From SIG291 sp045543455 (lineage in GTDB: Bacteria; Bacillota; Clostridia; Lachnospirales; Lachnospiraceae): DNA of 28,998 nt. Position 1 is the stretch's first letter. Each line of letters starts with the position of its first letter. Both the position numbers and the translations under genes were made by a program. Under the pieces are notes generated by a model that saw only the letters and a program-made list of their open reading frames with translations, was not told the origin of the DNA and ran no database searches. Positions 1 to 7,290 of the stretch are shown here, piece by piece. Location: positions 1 to 28,998 of the forward strand of contig JAZQMK010000056.1 of NCBI GenBank assembly GCA_045543455.1, given 5' to 3'.

Positions 1-731
1 ATCTTAACAGCCTCAATAGCCTTATCATCACCCTTAGCACTACCAATACCAATATGTGCAATGCCCTTGTTATTCATTACTGTCTTAACATCGGCAAAAT
101 CAAGATTAATCAAGGCAGGAACATTAATAAGGTCTGTAATACCCTGTACAGCCTGCTGTAATACTTCATCGGCCTTCTTAAATGCATCAGGCATAGTTGT
201 TCTTCTGTCAACAATCTCTAACAACTTATCATTTGGTATAACAATTAAAGTATCAACATTTTCTTTGAGCTTTTCAATACCTGTCAAAGCATTGTTCATA
301 CGTGTTTTCGCTTCAAATTTAAATGGTTTAGTAACAATACCTACTGTTAAAATACCCATATCTTTAGCAATCTTAGCAACTACCGGTGCTGCACCTGTAC
401 CAGTACCGCCACCCATACCACATGTAACGAATACCATATCTGCACCCTTTATTGCCTGTGCCAATTCATCCATACTTTCTTCAGCAGCCTTTTCACCAAT
501 CTCTGGCTGTGCTCCTGCACCAAGACCCTTAGTAAGCTTTTCACCAATCTGTAAAGCTACCGGAGCCTTACATAATCTTAACGCCTGTTTATCAGTATTA
601 ATACCTACAAATTCAACGCCACCTATATTTTCAGTTACCATTCTGTTAACTGCATTATTACCAGCACCGCCAACGCCTACTACTACTATCTTTGCAGCAA
701 CTTCTGAATCATTAGTCTTTATCTCTAACAA
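1..731 (-). CDS. ftsZ: Cell division protein FtsZ, 3' end cut by window edge
   Basis: Tubulin-like GTPase that polymerises into the cytoplasmic division ring. The visible 243 codons are the N-terminal GTPase domain and the start of the C-terminal domain. They show an N-terminal nucleotide loop (VVGVGGAGNNAV), the NTDKQAL segment, the tubulin signature GGGTGTG within FVTCGMGGGTGTGAAP, and the T7-loop motif NLDFADV, which supplies catalytic Asp to the next subunit. The C-terminal linker and the FtsA/SepF-binding tail lie outside the window. The start is TTG at 731: AAGGAGGT sits 8 bases upstream, and the next in-frame stop upstream leaves no ATG. It is the last gene of the minus-strand dcw cluster, 103 bases after ftsQ, and probably also has its own promoter. 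Identification is certain and the start is very likely. Confidence 0.97.
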   Translation of the reverse strand, partial: MLEIKTNDSEVAAKIVVVGVGGAGNNAVNRMVTENIGGVEFVGINTDKQALRLCKAPVALQIGEKLTKGLGAGAQPEIGEKAAEESMDELAQAIKGADMVFVTCGMGGGTGTGAAPVVAKIAKDMGILTVGIVTKPFKFEAKTRMNNALTGIEKLKENVDTLIVIPNDKLLEIVDRRTTMPDAFKKADEVLQQAVQGITDLINVPALINLDFADVKTVMNNKGIAHIGIGSAKGDDKAIEAVK

Positions 732-738
732 GGTTAGT

Positions 739-746
739 ACCTCCTT
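739..746 (-). promoter_or_regulatory. Strong Shine-Dalgarno that fixes the TTG start of ftsZ
   Basis: The minus strand reads AAGGAGGT, eight bases before TTG at 731. No ATG or GTG is in frame between the upstream in-frame TAG and this TTG. The ribosome site is therefore the main evidence for the start. Confidence 0.8.
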
Positions 747-762
747 TTTATTTATCTAACTT

Positions 763-790
763 ATTATATAATATCCTTTATTGATTCAAA
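763..790 (-). promoter_or_regulatory. Possible ftsZ promoter
   Basis: The ftsQ-ftsZ gap holds a perfect -10 TATAAT at 763-768 on the minus strand. The best -35 is TTTGAA at 785-790 with a 16-base spacer, which is only moderate. An AT-rich stretch with a long A-run lies further upstream. No terminator hairpin is seen after ftsQ, so read-through from the cluster probably adds to expression. Confidence 0.4.
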
Positions 791-834
791 TATCAATATA
801 TATTTTATTTTTTTTTTAATTTTTGTAAATATTT

Positions 835-1581
835 TTAGTCAGGCTTGAATATTATGTTAGTAGCTTCACCTTTACATTCTTTTAAATTTAATTCGCCTTT
901 TAACATATATATTTTTTCGTATAGCTGACTCAATTCAAACATTTTCTCTTCTATATATTCACATTTACCAATCAAAACCCTGACATCATTAACATATAAT
1001 TTAGCATTATAATCAACATCAAACTCAATTTGAGATATTACAATATTATATTTATCTGCCAATTGTTTCATCTTTGTTATATTACTGAATATATCCTTAT
1101 TATCACACTCTATCTTATGATGTAAGGTTATGCTGTCATTGCCAATCCCTAATACTTTAGGTATTCCCACTAGCTGTTCTTTTGAACTTTCCACAACAAT
1201 ACCATCTTTATCAAAAAACATATTGCTGCCCATAGTTTCCACATATCCCATGATCTTTTTTTCATAGACTGTAATACTAACTTTAGCCGGCCAGCTTATA
1301 TTAACCTTATAAGTTTCCACATAAGGGATAACCTTCTTATCTTTATATTTGTCAGCAAAAAACAGTTCTATGGTACTTATACTGCTTTCCCCTTCAAACA
1401 TATGCTTTTTAAATTCGTCTACCGTTATAAATTTATTACCGCTAACTGTAATTTTATCAACCTTTGTAACAAACACAAGCTTATACAGATATACGCACAA
1501 AATAACAAGCACTATAAGCATAATTACAATATAGACAGGCTTTTTATTTATACTGTTTTTCTTTCTCTTTCTTTTGACCAT
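835..1581 (-). CDS. ftsQ: Cell division protein FtsQ/DivIB
   Basis: Single-pass divisome protein that, with FtsL (and DivIC/FtsB), holds and regulates the FtsW/PBP synthase at the septum. It has 248 residues: a very basic cytoplasmic start (KRKRKKN), one membrane span at about residues 17-34, then an extracellular POTRA-like region (about 37-110) beginning DKITVSGNKFITVDEF, and a FtsQ/DivIB-type beta domain containing VSITVYEKKIMGYVE. The start ATG has AGGAG 10 bases upstream, inside the end of murA. The first 34 bases of ftsQ overlap the murA 3' end in another frame, which suggests translational coupling. Its position between murA and ftsZ is typical. The sequence is weakly conserved, as usual for this family, and the call rests on architecture plus context. 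Confidence 0.9.
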   Translation of the reverse strand: MVKRKRKKNSINKKPVYIVIMLIVLVILCVYLYKLVFVTKVDKITVSGNKFITVDEFKKHMFEGESSISTIELFFADKYKDKKVIPYVETYKVNISWPAKVSITVYEKKIMGYVETMGSNMFFDKDGIVVESSKEQLVGIPKVLGIGNDSITLHHKIECDNKDIFSNITKMKQLADKYNIVISQIEFDVDYNAKLYVNDVRVLIGKCEYIEEKMFELSQLYEKIYMLKGELNLKECKGEATNIIFKPD

Positions 1582-2822
1582 CTGACATCTGCTCCTAATG
1601 TTCTTAAATCTCTACAAATATCCTCATATCCTCTATTTATGTATTCACAGTTCTTTACAACTGTAGTTCCATTGGCACAAAGAGCCGCAAGTACTAAACT
1701 GGCTCCTCCACGCAAATCCTTTGCATAAAGTTCACCAGATTTTAATTCTTCAACACCTTTTATAATTAGCCCTTTAGACGTTTCCTTTATGTTTGCACCC
1801 ATTTTTTCAAGCTCACTAACTATGTTATATCTAGCTTCAAAAATCTTATCACACACAACACTTTTACCTTTAGCCACAGACAGACATGCCACAAACTGTG
1901 ACTGCATATCTGTAGGAAATTTAGGATATACACCTGTTACAAGTCTTTTAATAGACTTTAACCTTTTAGGACCCTTTAAATATATTCCATCATTATAATG
2001 TCTTACATTACAGCCAGCAGCCATAAGCCTTTCACTGACAGCCTCTAACTGACTTCCATTACGTGTCTTTAAAAATATATTTCCATTACTTATAGCTCCG
2101 GCGCACATATATGTACCTGCCACTATTCTGTCAAATACTACCTCAAATTCCAGCGTTTCTAACTTTTTTACACCAATTATAACTAAAGTGCCACTTCCAG
2201 CACCCTTTATTCTTGCACCAGCACTATTAAGGAATCTGATTAATTCGATTATCTCCGGTTCTTTAGCGGCATTTTTAATAATAGTCGTTTCCTGCGATAA
2301 AACCGAAGCTATAATCAAATTTTCCGTTGCTCCTACACTTGGAAACGGCAGTTTTATAATGCCGCCCTTCAAAAATGTATTTCTTGCATAAAATACATCT
2401 TCCCTGTCTTCAAAAATAACGCCCAACTGTTCAAATGCTTTCAAGTGTATGTCAATAGGTCTCTTACCAATTACACAGCCTCCAGGATAAGATAAAAACG
2501 CCATCCCACATCTTCCAAGTAACGCTCCCATAAGTATTATTGAAGCACGCATTTTCTTACAACTGTCAATATCAATATTTAACGGTTCTACTGTTTTAGC
2601 ATCAATTTCAAGAACATTATTTTCAAAGTTGATTGCACAGCCCAGGCTTTTTAAAATATCCATCATTGTAAAGGTATCTTCAATTGCAGGACAATTCTTA
2701 ATAACTGTCTTTCCCTGCACCAATAATGCTGCACACATTATAGGCAAAGTTCCATTTTTAGAACCACCGATATTTATTTCGCCTTCAAGGCTCTTGCCGC
2801 CATTAATTATAATTTCACACAT
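1548..2822 (-). CDS. murA: UDP-N-acetylglucosamine 1-carboxyvinyltransferase (MurA)
   Basis: Cytoplasmic enzyme for the first committed step of peptidoglycan synthesis, transferring enolpyruvate from PEP to UDP-GlcNAc. Its 424 residues fit the family. K22 lies in GGSKNGTLPIM. The PEP-binding loop YPGGCVIGKRPID carries C116, equivalent to the Cys attacked by fosfomycin, so no Cys-to-Asp resistance change is present. The repeated inside-out alpha/beta barrel pattern runs through to LRGGASLVLAAL near the C-terminus. Start ATG with CAGGAG about 8 bases upstream. It follows ftsW by 54 bases, with a likely own promoter in that gap, and overlaps ftsQ by 34 bases. Gram-positives often carry two MurA paralogues; this window cannot show whether a second exists. 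Confidence 0.96.
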   Translation of the reverse strand: MCEIIINGGKSLEGEINIGGSKNGTLPIMCAALLVQGKTVIKNCPAIEDTFTMMDILKSLGCAINFENNVLEIDAKTVEPLNIDIDSCKKMRASIILMGALLGRCGMAFLSYPGGCVIGKRPIDIHLKAFEQLGVIFEDREDVFYARNTFLKGGIIKLPFPSVGATENLIIASVLSQETTIIKNAAKEPEIIELIRFLNSAGARIKGAGSGTLVIIGVKKLETLEFEVVFDRIVAGTYMCAGAISNGNIFLKTRNGSQLEAVSERLMAAGCNVRHYNDGIYLKGPKRLKSIKRLVTGVYPKFPTDMQSQFVACLSVAKGKSVVCDKIFEARYNIVSELEKMGANIKETSKGLIIKGVEELKSGELYAKDLRGGASLVLAALCANGTTVVKNCEYINRGYEDICRDLRTLGADVRWSKERERKTV

Positions 2823-2849
2823 ATTTACTCCTGAAAAATAACTTATAAT

Positions 2850-2880
2850 ATTATATTCAGAAATTTAGAATATGTGTCAA
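2850..2880 (-). promoter_or_regulatory. Probable internal promoter for murA-ftsQ
   Basis: The minus strand carries a perfect -35 TTGACA at 2875-2880, overlapping the ftsW stop codon, and a perfect -10 TATAAT at 2850-2855. The spacer is 19 bases, longer than the ideal 17. The spacer contains the inverted repeat ATATTC...GAATAT, a possible operator. Both hexamers are ideal but the spacing weakens the call. Confidence 0.5.
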
Positions 2881-4058
2881 TTTTTATTTTCACAATGTGT
2901 AGAAACATTAAGTACAATACCCATTTCTATAAAAAGGAATACTATTGAAGTACCGCCATAGCTTATAAACGGTAAAGTTATACCTGTATTTGGTATTGAA
3001 TTCGTTACTACCGCCACATTTAATATTACCTGAATTGCTATATGAGCAAACACACCAATAGCTATCATACTTCCGTACAAATCCTTTGCACTAAATGCTA
3101 TGACAAATAATCTCCACAACAAAAGTACAAACAAAATCAATATTCCAGTCGCACCAAAAAGACCTAATTCCTCACAAATAATAGAAAAAATCATATCATT
3201 TTGAGCTTCTGGTATAAAACCAAGTTTTTGAATACTCTTGCCTAGTCCTTTACCAAATATACCACCTGAACCTATAGCATAAAGACCTTGTAGCACCTGA
3301 TAACCACCTTCACTTGCATATGCTTCTGGCTCCATCCACACAAGAACACGCATAATTCTAAAGTTATCTGCGCTATTTGTACCTTTTATGGATGCTAAAA
3401 ATATACCTACAAACAACGCCACAATGCCTATAACAATTACAAATGGTACATATTTTTTATTAGCTACAAAACACATAATTGCCGCTATTCCAAATAGAAT
3501 AATAGCTGTACTAAGGTTATCATTTACTATCCATACTAAAAGTGATACAAATCCCACAAGCGACATTATAACAACCAGTGGCGCTATGTAATTAATATTT
3601 TTCTTAAGATAGCATACAAACCATGCAACAAAAAGTATTATGGCCAACTTAGCAAACTCCGAGGGTTGAATAGTCAAACCTCCAACGCCAATCCATCTTC
3701 TTGCATTATTTCTTACTATACCCAAACCTGGAATTAAAACCATCATAATAGCCACTACTGCCGCCACATACCATAACCATTTAAATCTAAACCACCAGTG
3801 ATAATCAATTTTCATAGCTATAAAAAATGCTATAACAGCAAATATAAGAGCAAATAAAAGCTTCTTTACATAATAAAGAGAATCTTCGTATTTAACCTGA
3901 GCCATATAAGAACTAGTACTGTATAGCATAACAAATCCTACGCCTACAAGTATTACAATTATAAGAAGCAATGCATAGTCAAAATTTTCTTTCGCTTTAT
4001 TATTTTGCTTTATTTTCTCTATCGCTTTACTTCTATTCTTATTTTTTATTTCATCCAT
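2877..4058 (-). CDS. ftsW: SEDS-family septal peptidoglycan polymerase FtsW
   Basis: Polytopic membrane glycosyltransferase that polymerises lipid II at the septum with a class B PBP partner. It has 393 residues with a charged cytoplasmic N-terminus (about 1-26) and roughly ten hydrophobic spans. SEDS landmarks are GGLTIQPSEFAKL (about 126-138), the large extracellular loop, PEAQNDMIFSIICEELG (about 283-299), whose Asp aligns by motif with the essential SEDS Asp, and ISYGGTS near the C-terminus. AAGGGG precedes the ATG. The gene starts 13 bases after murD. FtsW rather than RodA is preferred because it lies inside the division cluster beside ftsQ and ftsZ. Sequence alone separates the two only weakly. 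Confidence 0.93.
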   Translation of the reverse strand: MDEIKNKNRSKAIEKIKQNNKAKENFDYALLLIIVILVGVGFVMLYSTSSYMAQVKYEDSLYYVKKLLFALIFAVIAFFIAMKIDYHWWFRFKWLWYVAAVVAIMMVLIPGLGIVRNNARRWIGVGGLTIQPSEFAKLAIILFVAWFVCYLKKNINYIAPLVVIMSLVGFVSLLVWIVNDNLSTAIILFGIAAIMCFVANKKYVPFVIVIGIVALFVGIFLASIKGTNSADNFRIMRVLVWMEPEAYASEGGYQVLQGLYAIGSGGIFGKGLGKSIQKLGFIPEAQNDMIFSIICEELGLFGATGILILFVLLLWRLFVIAFSAKDLYGSMIAIGVFAHIAIQVILNVAVVTNSIPNTGITLPFISYGGTSIVFLFIEMGIVLNVSTHCENKN

Positions 4059-4071
4059 CTAATTTCCCCTT

Positions 4072-5430
4072 CTATAAGGAATTAACATATTCTTTAAACA
4101 ATCTTCCTCTTTGTTCATAGCTGTCAAACATATCCCAGCTTGCACATGCAGGTGACAATAACACTGCATCACCTTCATTGGCAAGACCAGATGCCATAAC
4201 AACAGCCTCTTTTAAATCTTTAGCCATAGTTGTATTAGTATAACCGTATTTCAAAGCGGTTTCTTTTATATTCTCAGCAGTTTCACCAATTAAAACTATG
4301 TGTTTTACCTTATCCTTAAATGCCTTTACATAATCATCAAACGGAAGCTTTTTATCATAACCTCCACCAATAAGTACAGTTGGTCTTGTCATTGCCTCTA
4401 TCGCTTTAATTGCAGCATCCGGATTAGTTCCCTTAGAGTCATTATAATATATAACATCATTCTTTACGGCAACATATTCAATTCTATGCTCTACGCCCTC
4501 AAACGCTGTTACAACTTCTCTTATTACCTTTATGGAAACGCCCATATGATAAGCAATAGCAACTGCAGCCATTACATTTTCATAATTATGCTTTCCAATA
4601 ATTTTCAATTCATTAATATTACAAATATGATATTCGATGCCATTATCACTAAATTTTATATCATCCTTTACCATATATGCACCCTCTGATAATTCTGTAA
4701 GACGCGAGAAAAATACAACTCTAGCCTTTGTATTTTTAGCAAACTCTCTTAACATTTCATCATCATAATTCAAAACGCAAACATTGCTTTCATCCTGATT
4801 ATTAGTAATAAAGCCTTTAGTTTTAGCATAATTTTCAACAGTCTTATGTCTGTCTAAATGATCTGGTGTAATATTTAAAATAGCACTAACCTCTGCTTTA
4901 AAATCCTTTACTGTTTCTAACTGGAAGCTGCTTATTTCAGCTACTGTAAAGGACTCATTGTCAGTTTTTACAACTTCCTTTGTATACGGATTACCAATAT
5001 TACCTACAACAAATGTTTTTTCATTATAAGCCTTTAAAATCTCGCCTACTAAGGATGTTGTTGTTGTCTTACCATTAGTACCTGTTATAGCAGCAACCTT
5101 ACCCTTTTCAAACATATAAGCAAGCTCAATTTCTCCTATTACTGGCACTTTATGGCTTTTAAATGTATTAACCACATTTGAATCAATAGCTACACCAGGG
5201 CTTATTACAAGCAATTGTGTCGCCGCAACTTCATTTTCCTCCATATTACCAATAACAATTTTTATATCTTCATTATTAAGTCTTTCTCTAACTTTATTTG
5301 CATCCGTTTTTTCATTTTGGTCATATATACATACACATGCACCTGCATCTGCCAATAATTGTGCTGCTGCAATTCCACTTATACCTGTTCCTACTACCAC
5401 TACTTTTTTATTTTGTAAATCTTTTTGCAT
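4072..5430 (-). CDS. murD: UDP-N-acetylmuramoyl-L-alanine--D-glutamate ligase (MurD)
   Basis: Cytoplasmic ATP-dependent Mur ligase adding D-Glu to UDP-MurNAc-L-Ala. The N-terminal Rossmann-like domain starts VVVVGTGISGIAAAQLL. The P-loop GTNGKTTTTS is near residue 117. Further conserved pieces are NITPDHLDRH, HNYENVMAA, YYNDSKGTNPDA and LLSPACASWDMF near the end. I place the start at the second ATG (5430), giving 452 residues, because GGAG lies six bases before it. The first ATG at 5442 (456 residues) has a poorer, more distant site. It sits 85 bases from the upstream PBP. MraY, whose gene often precedes murD, is not in this gap. ftsW follows after 13 bases. Confidence 0.96.
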   Translation of the reverse strand: MQKDLQNKKVVVVGTGISGIAAAQLLADAGACVCIYDQNEKTDANKVRERLNNEDIKIVIGNMEENEVAATQLLVISPGVAIDSNVVNTFKSHKVPVIGEIELAYMFEKGKVAAITGTNGKTTTTSLVGEILKAYNEKTFVVGNIGNPYTKEVVKTDNESFTVAEISSFQLETVKDFKAEVSAILNITPDHLDRHKTVENYAKTKGFITNNQDESNVCVLNYDDEMLREFAKNTKARVVFFSRLTELSEGAYMVKDDIKFSDNGIEYHICNINELKIIGKHNYENVMAAVAIAYHMGVSIKVIREVVTAFEGVEHRIEYVAVKNDVIYYNDSKGTNPDAAIKAIEAMTRPTVLIGGGYDKKLPFDDYVKAFKDKVKHIVLIGETAENIKETALKYGYTNTTMAKDLKEAVVMASGLANEGDAVLLSPACASWDMFDSYEQRGRLFKEYVNSL

Positions 5431-5446
5431 AATAATCTCCATTTCT

Positions 5447-5472
5447 AAACATTTCCCTAAAGAAAAATGCTT
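5447..5472 (-). other. Hairpin in the murD leader
   Basis: In the minus-strand RNA the arms 5462-5472 and 5447-5457 form an 11-pair stem, including three G-U pairs, with a four-base loop. It ends 16 bases before the preferred ATG and holds the only ribosome-site-like GGG for the alternative upstream ATG at 5442. It is not followed by a U-run, so it is not a terminator. Any regulatory role is inferred. Confidence 0.4.
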
Positions 5473-5500
5473 TTAAAAGTTATTCATCGTCCAAGCAATA

Positions 5501-5529
5501 ATTATACCATATATATTACTCTTTTTCTA
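5501..5529 (-). promoter_or_regulatory. Probable murD promoter, extended -10 type
   Basis: The minus strand shows TGG followed by a perfect TATAAT (5501-5506), an extended -10. TAGAAA at 5524-5529 with a 17-base spacer is a 4/6 match to the -35 box and lies inside the end of the upstream PBP gene. This could let murD-ftsW be expressed independently of the mraZ promoter. Confidence 0.5.
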
Positions 5530-7240
5530 TCTCTAAATAAGGCAAAATATTTTCAAATAATTTTCCTATTACAGGTGCCGCAATTGTACCTCCATAATAT
5601 ACGCCCTGCGGTTCATCTATTATACACATAGCCATAACTTTAGGATTATCCGCTGGAGCAAATCCTATAAATGAAGCTATATATTTTCCATTACCTCTTG
5701 GCAGTTTTTCTGAAGTAGCTGTTTTTCCGCCTATACTATAGCCTTCTACCTTAGCCTTGCTTCCTCCGCCTTCACTAACCACTTTATGTAGCATTCCGCG
5801 CATAATTTCACTGGTTTTCTCATCTATAACACTTTTTTCTTCTTTGTAATAAAATGTTTTTTCCTCATTAGCACTAACTGCTTTAACACCAAAATGTGGC
5901 GTTACCACGTTACCGCCATTTATTATAGATGCTGTGGTTGCAAGCATTTTAACCGGTGTTATCTGAAAGGACTGACCAAAGGATATTGTTGCCAATTCTA
6001 CAGGTCCTACATTTTCCTTTTTATGCATAATAGTAGCTGCTTCTCCTGGCAAATCAATCCCTGTCTTTGAGCCTATTTTCATACTATAAAAGCTTTCAAA
6101 ATAATCATCCACGCCTACCCTAAGTCCCCATTCTATAAAGGCTGGGTTACAGGAATTCATAAGTGTTTCTTCAAAACTCAAAGTACCATGCCCTGTAGTT
6201 TTATGGCATCTTATTCTTCTGTCATCAACAATTTTATATCCTGGGCAGGAATAAGAATCATTTACTGAAACCACACCTTTTTGAAGCCCTATACTTGCAG
6301 TTATCATTTTAAATGTAGAACCAGGCTCATATGTATCATTTACGCAGGTATTTCTCCACATATTATTAAGCAACTTATATTTTTCAGTTTCATTTTCAAA
6401 AACACTACCCTGTGGAAGTGTAAAGGGTTCATTAAGATTGTATTCTGGAACATTTGCCATGGCATAAATTTCGCCATTATTGGGGTTCATAACAATAATA
6501 GAAACACTCTTTGCTCCCTTTTCTTCTAAGGCTTTATATGCCAGTTGTTGAGCATACATTTGAATATTATAGTCAAGCGAAATGTATAAATCGCTTCCAT
6601 TAACCGGTTCTATTCTGTTTTCTCTAGAAAAATTTAACTCAATTCCCCTAGAATCAGTCACTGTTAGAATCTTTCCAGGCTCACCTTTTAAATATTCTTC
6701 ATATTCAACTTCTAGTCCTAATATACCCTGATTATCTCCTCCGGTAAAGCCTAATACCTTAGAAGCAAGCTCATTATAAACATAAAATCTTTTATAATCC
6801 TCATCAACCTTCACACCTTCTAAATTATGTGCTCTTATACGGTCTCCGACTTTTTTACTTACATTAGACTTTATCTTTTCGATAGCACTGACTTTTTCTA
6901 CTCTTTTTCTTACTGTTTCTTCACTTAAAAGCAGTTCCTTTGATAAAATCTCTATAACCTTTTGCGGTTCTTTTATCTGACTATGTATAACCGAAATGGT
7001 GCATACCGTAGTATTATCTGCAAGAACTATTCCATTTCGGTCATATATTCGGCCTCTTGCTGCCTTTATATTTCTTTCTCTTTCGTGAAGTTCTTTTGCT
7101 TTTTCATTATAATATTCAGCTCTAAATACCATCAAATACGCCATTCGACTTATTAGAATCAAAAATATTATAATGATTATAATAAATGTCACTAAAAGTT
7201 TTCTTTTTTGATATACCTTTTGTACCATGCCTGCACCCAT
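5516..7240 (-). CDS. Class B penicillin-binding protein (FtsI/SpoVD-like), KTA motif
   Basis: Membrane-anchored D,D-transpeptidase-type protein that would cross-link septal or spore-related peptidoglycan outside the membrane. It has 574 residues: one N-terminal span (about 14-31), the class B dimerisation domain from RGRIYDRNG (about 62), and the transpeptidase domain with S308-T-F-K311 and S363-C-N365. The third active-site motif reads K506-T-A508 instead of K-T/S-G; the codons AAA ACA GCT confirm this. There is no PASTA domain after the catalytic domain, unlike many SpoVD proteins. It follows another class B PBP in tandem, 50 bases away. The start is uncertain: ATG at 7240 and ATG at 7228 both lack a good ribosome site. 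Whether it serves division or sporulation cannot be told here. Confidence 0.9.
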   Translation of the reverse strand: MGAGMVQKVYQKRKLLVTFIIIIIIFLILISRMAYLMVFRAEYYNEKAKELHERERNIKAARGRIYDRNGIVLADNTTVCTISVIHSQIKEPQKVIEILSKELLLSEETVRKRVEKVSAIEKIKSNVSKKVGDRIRAHNLEGVKVDEDYKRFYVYNELASKVLGFTGGDNQGILGLEVEYEEYLKGEPGKILTVTDSRGIELNFSRENRIEPVNGSDLYISLDYNIQMYAQQLAYKALEEKGAKSVSIIVMNPNNGEIYAMANVPEYNLNEPFTLPQGSVFENETEKYKLLNNMWRNTCVNDTYEPGSTFKMITASIGLQKGVVSVNDSYSCPGYKIVDDRRIRCHKTTGHGTLSFEETLMNSCNPAFIEWGLRVGVDDYFESFYSMKIGSKTGIDLPGEAATIMHKKENVGPVELATISFGQSFQITPVKMLATTASIINGGNVVTPHFGVKAVSANEEKTFYYKEEKSVIDEKTSEIMRGMLHKVVSEGGGSKAKVEGYSIGGKTATSEKLPRGNGKYIASFIGFAPADNPKVMAMCIIDEPQGVYYGGTIAAPVIGKLFENILPYLEIEKE

Positions 7241-7290
7241 TTATCTTACTTAATAAAATCTATTATGCAAACATAGTGTATATGCAATAT

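Noticed and set aside
61..759. Long plus-strand open frame opposite ftsZ
   Set aside because: The minus strand encodes FtsZ with all family motifs; the plus frame is its antisense shadow with low-complexity Pro/Ser/Ala content.
1548..2822. Fosfomycin-resistant MurA variant
   Set aside because: The active-site Cys (C116) is present in the PEP loop, not the Asp seen in resistant enzymes.
7241..7290. Direct repeat TTGCATA in the gap between the two PBP genes and a possible promoter there
   Set aside because: The spacing between any -35 and -10-like boxes is wrong (about 14 bases), and the repeats are short enough to be chance in AT-rich DNA.
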